A stretch of DNA of 64,000 nt from Campylobacter showae. Lineage in GTDB: Bacteria; Campylobacterota; Campylobacteria; Campylobacterales; Campylobacteraceae. Below are positions 24,862-33,904 of this stretch, one piece after another. The notes under the pieces were generated by a model. The model worked only from the letters and a program-made list of their open reading frames with translations. It did no database searches and was not told where the DNA came from. Position 1 is the first letter of the stretch. The number at the start of each line of letters is the position of its first letter. The stretch lies in assembly GCF_004803815.1 (NCBI RefSeq), contig NZ_CP012544.1:310001-374000 (forward strand), given 5' to 3'. A program made the position numbers and the translations under genes.

Positions 24862-27315
24862 ATGAAAAGACGAGACTTTCTAAAACTAGGCGCGCTTGCG
24901 GCAGCTTCGGCGCAGGCAAAACAGTTTGACGCGGCGGCGCAGGCGATATTTGACGAGCAGATGGGGCTTTGCGCGAATAAATTCGGCGCGTTTTACGTGA
25001 AAACCATCGGTGGCAGAGTCGTGGGCACAGAGCCGTTTGAGGGCGACGCGATGCCAACGGTGCTAAACAACGCCCTAAGCGATCATATCCAAAACGAAAC
25101 GCGCGTGAAATACCCCTACGTGCGCAAAAGCTTCCTCGCAGACCCGTCAAATCCAAAACCGCAGCTTCGCGGCAAAGAGCCCTTCGTGCGCGTTAGCTGG
25201 GACGAGGCGATAAAGCTAAGCGCCAAAATTTTAAAAGAAAACTTCGACAAATACGGCTCGCAGGCCATTTACGGACAGCTTTATCAGTGGGGTAGTCTCG
25301 GGAAGGTCGGCCACTCACAGCGCACTGCAAAGCGCATGCTAAACGCGCTAGGAGGCTACGTGAGCGAGCTTGGCGGCTACTCTTACGGCGCGGCGACGGC
25401 GTTTTTGCCTCACGTGACGGGCTCTATCGATCCGACGCACGCTCCGACGCGCTGGGAGGGCGTGGTAAAGGAGGCCAAAACGATCGTGTTTTGGGGGACA
25501 AATCCGGTCGTCTCAAACAAGATCGCTATCGGCGTTCCGATGCACAACTCCTACGCCTACTACGAGATTATGAAAGAGAAATTTAAAAAAGGCGAGATGA
25601 AAATTTACAGCGTCGACGTCTACCGCAACGAAACGGCGGAGTATTTCGGCGCGCAGTATCTCGCCGTGCGCCCTTGCACCGATACGGCGATGCTGATCGG
25701 GCTTTGCGATTATCTTTACGAAAACGGCCTTTACGACAAGGAATTTATCGAGCGCTACACGGTCGGGTTCGATAAATTTAAAGAGTATTTCACTGGCGCG
25801 AAAGATGGCGTGAAAAAGGATTTAAAATGGGCGAGTAAAATTTGCGGCGTGAGCGAAAAAGAACTAAAAAATCTAGCGGATACCCTGGCTAAAAAAGACA
25901 CGCTCATCGTCACGGGCTACTCTATCCAGCGTCAGCACCACGGCGAGATGGCGTACTGGGCGCTGATAACTCTAGCTGCGATGCTAGGCGACATCGGCAA
26001 GACGGGACGCGGCTACGTGATGAACGATCAGATGCATAAAAACGCCGATATCAGCTTCGTCGCGCCAAAGCTTCAGGCTTTTAACCCGGCGGTAAACGAA
26101 AAATACATCGCCCCGCAAGGCAAGCTAGCCAAGGCCAAATACCACGAGATACCAAACAGCAGGCTCATAGACGCGATTATGGAGCCTGGCAAGCAGATCG
26201 AGCGCAACGGCAAAAAGTACGTCATGCCGCGCATTCGCGTGATGTTTAACGCCAACGGCTCGACCTTCACCCGCCACCCGGGCACCAACCGCGCGGTCGA
26301 AGCGATGAAAAAGATCGAAGCGATCATCACCACGGAACCGTTTTGGACGAGTACGGCAAAGCTCAGCGACATCGTGCTGCCAGCTGCTCTTGAGTGCGAG
26401 CGCACGGATATTGAGTTTGCAAACTCCACTAGCGAATACCTTTTTGCGATTAAACCGCTAGTAAAGCCTGCGGGCGAGAGTAAGAGCGACTTTGAGATCG
26501 CGCGGCTCATCTGCGCACAGTGGGGCGACGAGTACGAGCAGGCCTTTAGCGAGGGTAAAACGGAGCTTGAGTGGGTGCGCGAGATCTACGAAAACGCCGC
26601 CAAGCAAGCCGAAGGCATGGGCATAGCGATGCCGAAATTTGAGGAGTTTTGGCAAAAGGGCTACGTCAAATTTGATAAGATCGACGAGAAAAAGCGCTAC
26701 TTTACAAACTACGCGGACTTCCGCGCCGATCCAGAGAAAAACGCTCTAAAAACGCCGTCTGGCAAGATCGAGCTCTACTCCGAAGCGGTCGAAAAGCTAG
26801 GCTATCCCGACTGCCCGCCGTACGCGACGTGGATGGAGCCGTTTGAGTGGCTGGGCGGCGACGTGAGCAAGTACCCTATCGCCATCAGTGGCGCGCACTC
26901 TAAATTTAGGCTCCACTCGCAGCTAAACAGCTCGCTCATCCGCAACTACGCCGAGATCGCAAACCGCGAACCAGCACTCATCAGCCCCGCCACGGCAAAG
27001 GCGCGCGGCATAAAAACGGGCGACGTGGTGAGGATATACAACGACCGAGGCGAGATACTCTGCGGCGCGCTGGTGAGCAACACCGCGCAAGATAACGTCG
27101 TGATCGTAAGCGAGGGCGCGTGGTACGACCCGGCCGTCTGGGGCGAGCGTAGCCTATGCAAACACGGCAACATAAACGTGCTAACCAAAGACGTGCCTAG
27201 CTCGCAGCTCTCGCAAAGCAACACCGCGCACACGAGCATGGTGCAGATCGAGAAATTTAAAGGCGAACTGCCGAGCGTAACGGCGTTTGATAGACCTGTG
27301 ACGATAGAGGCTTAG
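24862..27315 (+). CDS. Tat-exported molybdopterin N-/S-oxide reductase (BisC/TorA type)
   Basis: An 817-residue periplasmic enzyme of the DMSO-reductase family. The N terminus KRRDFLKLGALAAA is a twin-arginine signal. The protein lacks the N-terminal Cys cluster for a [4Fe-4S] centre, as in TorA/BisC. S174 in GGYSYGAATAF is at the position of the molybdenum-ligating serine. Mo-bis-MGD binding stretches (IVFWGTNPVVSNK, VTGYSIQRQHHGEMAYW) and the C-terminal NRGD-like NDRGEIL are present. A C. jejuni homologue uses a mono-haem cytochrome partner encoded next to it, but no cytochrome c or TorD chaperone gene is adjacent here. Likely substrates are TMAO, DMSO or methionine/biotin sulfoxide. Confidence 0.9.
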   Translation: MKRRDFLKLGALAAASAQAKQFDAAAQAIFDEQMGLCANKFGAFYVKTIGGRVVGTEPFEGDAMPTVLNNALSDHIQNETRVKYPYVRKSFLADPSNPKPQLRGKEPFVRVSWDEAIKLSAKILKENFDKYGSQAIYGQLYQWGSLGKVGHSQRTAKRMLNALGGYVSELGGYSYGAATAFLPHVTGSIDPTHAPTRWEGVVKEAKTIVFWGTNPVVSNKIAIGVPMHNSYAYYEIMKEKFKKGEMKIYSVDVYRNETAEYFGAQYLAVRPCTDTAMLIGLCDYLYENGLYDKEFIERYTVGFDKFKEYFTGAKDGVKKDLKWASKICGVSEKELKNLADTLAKKDTLIVTGYSIQRQHHGEMAYWALITLAAMLGDIGKTGRGYVMNDQMHKNADISFVAPKLQAFNPAVNEKYIAPQGKLAKAKYHEIPNSRLIDAIMEPGKQIERNGKKYVMPRIRVMFNANGSTFTRHPGTNRAVEAMKKIEAIITTEPFWTSTAKLSDIVLPAALECERTDIEFANSTSEYLFAIKPLVKPAGESKSDFEIARLICAQWGDEYEQAFSEGKTELEWVREIYENAAKQAEGMGIAMPKFEEFWQKGYVKFDKIDEKKRYFTNYADFRADPEKNALKTPSGKIELYSEAVEKLGYPDCPPYATWMEPFEWLGGDVSKYPIAISGAHSKFRLHSQLNSSLIRNYAEIANREPALISPATAKARGIKTGDVVRIYNDRGEILCGALVSNTAQDNVVIVSEGAWYDPAVWGERSLCKHGNINVLTKDVPSSQLSQSNTAHTSMVQIEKFKGELPSVTAFDRPVTIEA

Positions 27316-27333
27316 GCTTTTACGATTTAAATT

Positions 27334-27355
27334 TGAGCGGTAAGTTAGCCGCTCA
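27334..27355. terminator. Possible terminator after the molybdoenzyme gene
   Basis: TGAGCGG pairs with CCGCTCA around an 8-base loop, 18 bases beyond the stop codon, followed after a short spacer by a run of six T at about 27365. Confidence 0.5.
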
Positions 27356-27519
27356 GATTTGACTATTTTTTACATTTACACGCTCAAATTTAGCATCAAA
27401 TTTAACTCAAATTTGACCGCGTCCGCGCTTGATCCGCGCCGCTAAATTTTAAATTTGCTTTCAAATCAGCCGTTTTTTTGCCTAAAATTTGTAAAATTAG
27501 CCCAAAAAAAGGATAAAAA

Positions 27520-30174
27520 ATGAGCCAAAAAACGCTAACGATCATAGACACTTTCGGATTTTTTTTCAGACTTTACTACGCGATGAGCGGACTAAAAAAC
27601 CGCGAGGGCAAGCCAAGCGGCATGGTGAGCGGCTTTGCTAGCTTTATCATGAATCTGCGCCAGGAGTTTGCTAGCGACTACATCATCTTTGCGCTAGATA
27701 GCAAGGGCAAAACGCTGCGCCACGAGATCCTGGGCGAGTATAAAGCCAACCGCTCCGAGCCGCCCGCCGCGCTAAAAGAGCAGCTGCCCGTGTGCATAGA
27801 AATGATAGAAAAAATGGGCCTAGCCGCCGTGAGCCGCGAAGGCTACGAGGCCGACGACATCATCGCTAGCGTCGTAAAGGAGTGCAAGCAGAGGGATATA
27901 TTCGTACGCATAGTGACGCATGATAAGGACCTCTATCAGCTCATCGAGGACGGCAAAGTGAGCATCTACAGCCCCCAAAGCAAGATCGACCACGATAGTG
28001 CTAGCTGCATAGAAAAATACGGCGTTCCGCCAAGCTGCATACGCGATTTTCTCGCGATCGCTGGCGATAGCTCGGATAATATCCCGGGCGTCAAAGGCAT
28101 CGGCGCGGTCGGCGCCAAAAAGCTTTTAAACGAATTTGGCAATCTAGAAGGCATCTATGAAAACCTGCCGCTAGTGCGAAACGAACGTATCCGCGGCATG
28201 CTGGCCGAGGGCCGAGAGAGCGCATTTTTGAGCAAGCGTCTAACGTCGCTCTTTGACGACGTGCCTGACGTGCTCGATCTAAAAAGGGCGGAATTTCCCG
28301 AGCAAAATCCGCTCGTAAAAGTCGCCGATACTCTGCGCGAATACGATCTAAACCGCCTTTTAAAAGCGCTACAAAACAGCCAAGACGCGGGCGAAAACGC
28401 GGAATTTAAGCTCGGCTTTAACGCGCGGCTTTTAACGGACGAGAATGAAATCGAGCGACTGCTGGCAAATATAGACGCGGACACGCTCGTGGCGTTTGAC
28501 ACCGAGACCACGGACGTCGATACGCAAAACGCCAGGTTGGTCGGCTTTAGCTTTTGCTTTAACGACGAGGAGGCCTACTACGTGCCCGTGTCTCACGAGT
28601 ATCTGGGTGCCCCGAAGCAGGCGAGCGAGAAATTTGCCGCTTGGGCGATCTCGCAAATTTACAAAGGCTGCGTGATCGGGCAAAATTTAAAGTACGATTT
28701 TAAGGTCGTAAAGCGAAATCTAGGACTCGAGCCGCCGGTAAATTTTAAAGACACGATGATACTGGCGTGGCTCATGGATCCGGGCTCAAGCGTCGGTATG
28801 GACGCGCTAGCCAAGCGGCTCTACGACTACGACACGATCAAATTTGAAGACGTGGTAAAGCGCGGCGAGACCTTCGCGTCCGTAGCACTTGAAAACGCGG
28901 CAAAATACGCCGCCGAGGATGCGTGGATAACGCTGAAGTTTTACAAAAGCTTTTTAAATTTGCTTGATCCCGAGCTACTCGCACTCGCCGATACGCACGA
29001 GTTTGCGTTCATCCTCACGCTTTTTGATATGGAGCGCGAGGGTATCGCGATAAACCGCGAAAAAATGCAAAATTTGATCCTGCGAAACGACGCCAAGATC
29101 AAGGCCTTAACAAGCGAAATTTACGAGCTAACGGGCGAAAATTTTAATATCAACTCCGTTAAGCAGCTGGGCTCGGTGCTGTTTGAGCACCTAAAACTAC
29201 CCGTAAAGAAAAAGACCAAAACGGGCTACAGCACCGACGAGGCCGTGCTGGCCGAGCTCATAGATGAGCATCCAGTCATCGAAAAACTACTCGAGTACCG
29301 CGAGCTATATAAGCTACAAAGCACCTACTGCGAGCCGCTGCTAAATTTAGCCAAAAAGGACGCTAACAGCAGGATATACACGAACTTTATCCAGACGGGA
29401 ACTAGCACCGGCAGACTCTCGTCTAAAAATCCGAACCTGCAAAATATCCCCGCTCGTGGCGCGCTGGCAAAGGACGTGCGAGGCTGCTTTGAGGCAAAAA
29501 GCGACTTTAGCTTCGTGGGACTCGACTACTCGCAGATCGAGCTGCGACTGCTCGCGCATTTTAGCCGCGACGAGGCGCTTTTGCGGGCATTTGCGAACGA
29601 CGAGGACATCCACGCGCGCACGGCGATTAGTATATTCGGTAGCGCCGAGGGGCAAAACCGCGCGGTGGCCAAGAGTATAAATTTTGGCCTCATCTACGGC
29701 ATGGGTTCGAGCAAGCTGGCAAATCAGGTAAGCATCACGCGCGCCGAGGCAAAGGAGTATATCGAGCGCTATTTTAAAGCTTTCCCTACGATAAAAGGCT
29801 TTTTAGAGGGGATAAAAACTGCGGCGAAAAACGAGGGCTTCGTGCGCACGCTGCTGGGTAGAAAGCGGCTGTTTGACTTTACTACCGCGACACCGATGCA
29901 AACGGCGATGTATGAGCGCGAGGCGGTAAATACGATATTTCAGGGCTCGGCCGCAGATATCATCAAGATGGCGATGGTAAAAATCCGTCCGCTTTTGAGC
30001 CCGCGCGCGAGAATGCTTTTGCAGATACACGACGAGCTGATTTTTGAGGTGCAGGACGGCTACGCTGAGGAGTTTGGCGCAGCGGCGCAAAAGATAATGC
30101 AAGAAATTTATAAACTAAACGTACTGCTAAAAACGAGTCTAAATGTGGCGAAGGATTGGGGTGAACTGAAGTAA
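27520..30174 (+). CDS. polA: DNA polymerase I
   Basis: An 884-residue, full-length PolA. The N-terminal 5'-3' exonuclease (about 1-290) has GYEADDIIAS and the helix-hairpin-helix DNSDNIPGVKGIG-like stretch. The proofreading domain keeps the DxE motif in AFDTETTDVD (about 330). The polymerase domain shows GLDYSQIELRLLAHFS (motif A), the RAVAKSINFGLIYGMGSSKL finger helix (motif B) and LLQIHDELIFEV (motif C). Both nucleases look intact. The gene ends 16 bases before the first trace of an insertion-element relic. Confidence 0.97.
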   Translation: MSQKTLTIIDTFGFFFRLYYAMSGLKNREGKPSGMVSGFASFIMNLRQEFASDYIIFALDSKGKTLRHEILGEYKANRSEPPAALKEQLPVCIEMIEKMGLAAVSREGYEADDIIASVVKECKQRDIFVRIVTHDKDLYQLIEDGKVSIYSPQSKIDHDSASCIEKYGVPPSCIRDFLAIAGDSSDNIPGVKGIGAVGAKKLLNEFGNLEGIYENLPLVRNERIRGMLAEGRESAFLSKRLTSLFDDVPDVLDLKRAEFPEQNPLVKVADTLREYDLNRLLKALQNSQDAGENAEFKLGFNARLLTDENEIERLLANIDADTLVAFDTETTDVDTQNARLVGFSFCFNDEEAYYVPVSHEYLGAPKQASEKFAAWAISQIYKGCVIGQNLKYDFKVVKRNLGLEPPVNFKDTMILAWLMDPGSSVGMDALAKRLYDYDTIKFEDVVKRGETFASVALENAAKYAAEDAWITLKFYKSFLNLLDPELLALADTHEFAFILTLFDMEREGIAINREKMQNLILRNDAKIKALTSEIYELTGENFNINSVKQLGSVLFEHLKLPVKKKTKTGYSTDEAVLAELIDEHPVIEKLLEYRELYKLQSTYCEPLLNLAKKDANSRIYTNFIQTGTSTGRLSSKNPNLQNIPARGALAKDVRGCFEAKSDFSFVGLDYSQIELRLLAHFSRDEALLRAFANDEDIHARTAISIFGSAEGQNRAVAKSINFGLIYGMGSSKLANQVSITRAEAKEYIERYFKAFPTIKGFLEGIKTAAKNEGFVRTLLGRKRLFDFTTATPMQTAMYEREAVNTIFQGSAADIIKMAMVKIRPLLSPRARMLLQIHDELIFEVQDGYAEEFGAAAQKIMQEIYKLNVLLKTSLNVAKDWGELK

Positions 30175-30190
30175 GGTGTTTTAAAAAGCG

Positions 30191-30679
30191 ATGAAATTTC
30201 ATAATATCTTAGGCTCAAGACAAGTTAAAAACTTTCAAAGGAGTTTTTCTCAAAGAGAATACAAGTACAAGAACTATAATTTTATCGATAAAAAACAAGC
30301 ATATCTATCGTTACCGAATTTCAGAGAAGAAGTTTCCCGAGATATTGAAATATTTTTCTTTGGATTTGGAGGTTGTAAAGATAGCTGAAATTTGTAAAAT
30401 TTCTAGGAATTCTACAAATAAAATTATAAAAAAAGATTAGAATTCTTATGTCTAAAGAGTGTGAAAAAATATCTAAGTTTTCAGGCGAGATAGAGATAGA
30501 TGAAAGTTACTCCAGATATAAAAGAGTAAGAGGCAAGATAGGTAGAGGCGTAGCAAACAAAAACACCGGTATTCAGTATGCTAAAGCGTGACGGTAAGGT
30601 CTATACCCAAATAGTCAAAAACTGCTCTGCTAGTGAGTTGATACCGATAGACTATCTCCGTGAGACATCCAGTTATTGA
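30191..30679 (+). pseudogene. Broken IS1595-type transposase
   Basis: Transposase-like sequence spread over at least three frames. An N-terminal part at 30191-30388 runs out of frame near 30370, where another frame continues with VKIAEICKISRNSTNKIIKK (helix-turn-helix). A third part at 30450-30590 reads FSGEIEIDESY ... RVRGKIGRG, and after another shift MLKRDGKVYTQIVKNCSASE at 30578-30640. These are the familiar landmarks of ISXO2/IS1595-type DDE/DDN transposases. The C-terminal half is missing. It marks the left edge of the AT-rich island; terminal inverted repeats were not identified. Confidence 0.75.
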
Positions 30680-30790
30680 GAAATGCACCTCAATCAATGC
30701 CCAAGATTGCCTTTATAAATATCAAGAATATATTGACTATTATCAAGATTAATAATATAATAAAGGTACTCATGTTGGAAGGAGTGGAAA

Positions 30791-31024
30791 ATGGCTGTAA
30801 ATTACAATAAGCTTTGGAAGTTATTAATTGACAGAGGATTGAACAAAACCCAATTGAAAGATCTGGCGCATGTCAGCACGAACGCTATAGCAAAGCTTGG
30901 TAAAAATGAACCAGTGTCAATAGAAACCTTAGTAAAAATCTGCATTGCATTAGAGTGCAACGTCGGAGATATTATGGATATTGTCAACAAGGAAACTGAA
31001 TATGGAATTAAACAAGATATATAA
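30791..31024 (+). CDS. XRE-family HTH regulator preceding the DNA methyltransferase
   Basis: A 77-residue protein that is almost entirely a Cro/CI-type helix-turn-helix (KTQLKDLAHVSTNAIAKLGKNEPVSIETLVKIC as the recognition region, roughly residues 18-50), of the PF13443 kind. It starts after a GGAAGGAG ribosome-binding site and overlaps the methyltransferase start by 23 bases. Small regulators of this type often control restriction-modification genes. It lies within the AT-rich island. Confidence 0.8.
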   Translation: MAVNYNKLWKLLIDRGLNKTQLKDLAHVSTNAIAKLGKNEPVSIETLVKICIALECNVGDIMDIVNKETEYGIKQDI

Positions 31025-31901
31025 TATGGATTGTGTGGAAGGAATAAATAGTCTTGTTCCAGATGAGAGCATTGATTTAATCATCGCTGATCCGCCATAT
31101 TTCAAAGTTGTTGGCGAAAAATGGGATTATATATGGCGAACGGAAGAAGATTATCTCGAATGGTCAAAGGTATGGATAAAAGAAGCAGTACGTGTTATTC
31201 GTATAGGGGGGAGCTTTTATTTATTTGGGTATTTTAGAATGCTAAGCAGATTGCTCCCAATTCTTGAAGATGCCGGGCTAGAATTAAGGCAACAAATCAT
31301 CTTGAATAAAGGCATGCAAGCAGTATCTGGGCGAGCCACTAAGAATTATAAGATATTTCCTAATGTAACTGAAAGCATCTTATTTCTCTATAAAGACCCC
31401 AAACCTTTTGCAAAATCCTTCTTAAGGCAACGACAGAAAGATTTGTGCTTAACGGCAAAAGAAATCAATGAGAAGCTTGGCGTAAAATCGAACGGGGGCG
31501 GTATGTGGAGTATTTATACGGGAAAAAATGTTTGCAAACAGCTTCCAACTGAAGAATTATGGAATAAGCTTCAGATAATTCTTGATTTTGATATCCCATA
31601 TAGTAAAATTTCGCAAACATATAATGCCCAACTTGGTATAACCGATGTCTGGGGCGATATAAATTTTTATTCAGAAAAAAGGTTTCACCCAACGCAGAAA
31701 CCACAAAAACTCATTGATAGATTAGTTATCGCAAGTAGCAATAAAGGTGATATAGTACTTGATCCGTTTATGGGTGGAGGTTCGACCGCTGTCTCATGCG
31801 TTTTAAATTCGAGAAACTATATTGGTTTTGAGTTAGATAAAGAGTATTATGATAAATCGATAGAAAGATTGAATTGCAGACAACTGAGCCTTCTGATTTA
31901 A
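31002..31901 (+). CDS. DNA adenine-N6/cytosine-N4 methyltransferase (beta type)
   Basis: A 299-residue Type II-style DNA methyltransferase. The catalytic motif IV is DPPY at residues 30-33, and the SAM-binding motif I DPFMGGGST comes near the C terminus (about 254). This order (IV before I) marks the beta class, with the target-recognition region between. The ATG at 31002 is preferred over an upstream in-frame ATG at 30981 because it follows an AAGGAAA ribosome-binding site; it overlaps the HTH gene. The gene is convergent with the restriction gene, with 16 bases between stops. Confidence 0.88.
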   Translation: MELNKIYNMDCVEGINSLVPDESIDLIIADPPYFKVVGEKWDYIWRTEEDYLEWSKVWIKEAVRVIRIGGSFYLFGYFRMLSRLLPILEDAGLELRQQIILNKGMQAVSGRATKNYKIFPNVTESILFLYKDPKPFAKSFLRQRQKDLCLTAKEINEKLGVKSNGGGMWSIYTGKNVCKQLPTEELWNKLQIILDFDIPYSKISQTYNAQLGITDVWGDINFYSEKRFHPTQKPQKLIDRLVIASSNKGDIVLDPFMGGGSTAVSCVLNSRNYIGFELDKEYYDKSIERLNCRQLSLLI

Positions 31902-31917
31902 GTGGAAGGCTCAGAAA

Positions 31918-32958
31918 TCAAGCAAGTTCTGGAAACTTGCTTTTTATTTCAGTCGGAATATCTGATTTCTTGGGGATAATCAATGGTAGATATATCTCTT
32001 CTGCAAAAGTGTCGCAAAGATCCGCATTGGTAATTCCGTTTTGCACTCTGAACTTTTCTAAAAGATTAAGTAGCTCCCTTTTGGAAGAGCTAGTTGTTAA
32101 ACTACCCATTTGCACTCTGAACTTTTCTAAAAGATTAAGTGGCTCCATTTTGGAATAGCCAGTTATTGAACCATCCATTAATCGACAAATAACCTTCTGC
32201 AAAGAATCAATAGTAATTGTTGTTGCTCGTGCGTAATCTACCAATGGCTTCAGCTCATCTTCATAAGTGTTATTCATTGTGGGAAATACAAGTGTGTTAA
32301 TCGAGCCATCAGTTTTTATTATAGATTTATAAATTAGCACAGGCTTTGTCAGGGCAAATTTGAACTCGTATGGCCACATATTAAATGGAGCTTTGGATTT
32401 CGAACTTGCACGAATGTTAAGGTAATAATCCACCATGCAATAAGCAAAGCCCTTATTAAGAGAGTCGACTTCCCATATCGTTGCTTTAATATCGTTGTTT
32501 GATGAATCGTATATATCTAAGAATTCAAACAGCACGAAGTAATATTTTATCGGCTCAATGACTTCTGCAAATTCTGTTTCGTTACGAAGGCTAATCAACC
32601 ACTTCGAGTCGTCTTTTCTATCGATGTTTGTAGAGCCACAAGCAGAGCAACTTGTTTCCAGGCTTGAAACAACAGTCTTACAATTTAAACAAACTCCAAG
32701 TTGATCAACGCGATAGCAAGTTTTTATTTCTCCATAACCCCCATTGTTCATTACCAAGTCATATCCACGCGCACCGGATTTTCCGCCGGGGTATCCTGTA
32801 ACCACACTTACAAGGTGCTGCCCTACATAGCCCATTCTTGCTTGCGGAGTTTGCTGTGTGATTTCCGACCATGCGTTAACTTTAGTCCTTAAATCAACAT
32901 ATAAGTCCTTAATTAAAGCTTCAGATGCTTCCAAAGTTTGTAATCGGTAATTAAGCAT
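31918..32958 (-). CDS. Type II restriction endonuclease (PD-(D/E)xK type)
   Basis: A 346-residue protein. The nuclease core is GARGYDLVM (D67) followed by GYGEIKT (E77, K79), a good D...ExK active site. It is followed directly by a four-cysteine zinc knuckle (C90, C93, C104, C107). It may belong to the MamI-like family, but I cannot confirm that or the recognition site. The C-terminal part contains an unusual in-frame 69-base duplication (LNLLEKFRVQ at 274-283 and 297-306). It faces the methyltransferase tail to tail and overlaps the upstream HTH gene by 8 bases. Confidence 0.78.
   Translation of the reverse strand: MLNYRLQTLEASEALIKDLYVDLRTKVNAWSEITQQTPQARMGYVGQHLVSVVTGYPGGKSGARGYDLVMNNGGYGEIKTCYRVDQLGVCLNCKTVVSSLETSCSACGSTNIDRKDDSKWLISLRNETEFAEVIEPIKYYFVLFEFLDIYDSSNNDIKATIWEVDSLNKGFAYCMVDYYLNIRASSKSKAPFNMWPYEFKFALTKPVLIYKSIIKTDGSINTLVFPTMNNTYEDELKPLVDYARATTITIDSLQKVICRLMDGSITGYSKMEPLNLLEKFRVQMGSLTTSSSKRELLNLLEKFRVQNGITNADLCDTFAEEIYLPLIIPKKSDIPTEIKSKFPELA
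32041..32178 (-). repeat. 69-bp tandem duplication inside the restriction gene
   Basis: TTGCACTCTGAACTTTTCTA begins at 32041 and again at 32110, and the similarity continues for most of the 69-base unit. The period is a multiple of three, so the reading frame is preserved and the protein gains a repeated LNLLEKFRVQ segment. Confidence 0.8.
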
Positions 32959-33175
32959 TGCTTTCCTTCTCCTCGACTAAAAGCATGTAAGATTTGATTT
33001 CGAGTGCTTCGGCAATCTTCTGAATGTTCTCCAAAGAGACATTTCGCTGAAAGCACTCTATATCGCTGATGTATGTGCGATGAAGCCCACAAAGCTCGGC
33101 AAGCTTCTCCTGAGAATATTCCTTTTGGGTGCGGAATTTTCGAAGATTTGTTCCGAAAAGTTCTTTAATGTTCAT
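32951..33175 (-). CDS. XRE-family HTH regulator (controller-like) of the restriction gene
   Basis: A 74-residue Cro/CI-type protein with the classic helix-turn-helix SQEKLAELCGLHRTYISDIE at about residues 20-39. Size and position (directly upstream of and overlapping the endonuclease gene by 8 bases) fit a C-protein that delays endonuclease expression until methylation is complete. Weak inverted symmetry upstream was not convincing enough to call an operator. Confidence 0.8.
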   Translation of the reverse strand: MNIKELFGTNLRKFRTQKEYSQEKLAELCGLHRTYISDIECFQRNVSLENIQKIAEALEIKSYMLLVEEKESNA

Positions 33176-33327
33176 GGTCTAGTTCTCTCCTATTCTAAAA
33201 TTATATGATAATCAACAGAAGGCTATAAGTCTACAGACGATAAGTGGCATCCAGTGTATATGAAAACTGCTAAAGAGAGATTGTGTCGCAGTAGGAAAAA
33301 GTCCTGGAAGCCCTTAGCTTCGATCTT

Positions 33328-33590
33328 CCGAATCCGCACTAGAAGCCGGGCAAGCTGAACAACAGAAAAAGATTTTCGACACTGCCTGTCGCGCCATGCT
33401 TTTTGATATCTGCGAACAGCACAGCCTACATCTGGATCGTGAGCTAGAATATGGTGGTAGAAAATATTTGGAGAAGCGGAACCGCATCCTGATGAAGCAA
33501 AAGATCACGGTTTGGGATCGGACAACTTCAGCAAAGGAAGCTGAGTTTCAGGTCATCGTTGTTCGCAACGAGGATATGTTAATTTTATTT
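33328..33590 (+). pseudogene. Relic of a Mob/Pre plasmid-recombination relaxase (C-terminal part)
   Basis: An open frame (stop-free from about 33330) reads ALEAGQAEQQKKIFDTACRA, then MLFDICEQHSLHLDRELEYG and GRKYLEK. This closely resembles the C-terminal coiled-coil half of Mob_Pre-type relaxases from Firmicutes integrative elements. The catalytic N-terminal domain is missing and the end runs into unrelated sequence. It marks the right edge of the restriction-modification island. Confidence 0.6.
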
Positions 33591-33599
33591 TTCATGCCT

Positions 33600-33900
33600 A
33601 TTTTTTGTCCGTAAATTGGCCGTTTTTGCGCGTTTTGCCGAGCGCCTCGACTTTCTAGTGATACCTTCGCGAGAGCTGGGACATCTAGGCGCAATTGTAC
33701 CTAAATTTGGGCTAAATTTGACTGCCTTTGCAGGCCTTTTGCAAACGGCACGCCTTTGAGATTTGCTCAAGCGGCGCGCGTTTCATTTCATCTATTTTTT
33801 AAGCATTTAAACCCCTAATGCAAAAGATTATCTTTAAATTTAGCCGATATTTGCCCGTACGGTGACGAAACCGCCCGGTTGACGCCGTAGCAAATCACGT
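33600..33900. other. Non-coding stretch after the island
   Basis: About 300 bases without a credible gene; composition returns to the host norm with AAATTTG words. A 61-codon minus-strand frame here has a low-complexity basic translation and is not supported. Confidence 0.5.
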
Positions 33901-33904
33901 AACA

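Noticed and set aside
31874-32158. 94-codon plus-strand frame with repeated peptide
   Set aside because: It is antisense to the restriction endonuclease; the repeat is the 69-bp duplication of that gene.
32041-32178. Direct repeat considered as a CRISPR unit
   Set aside because: Only two adjacent units with no spacers, inside a coding frame; no cas genes nearby.
33585-33770. 61-codon minus-strand frame downstream of the island
   Set aside because: Highly basic translation without family features, overlapping degenerate sequence; no ribosome-binding site.
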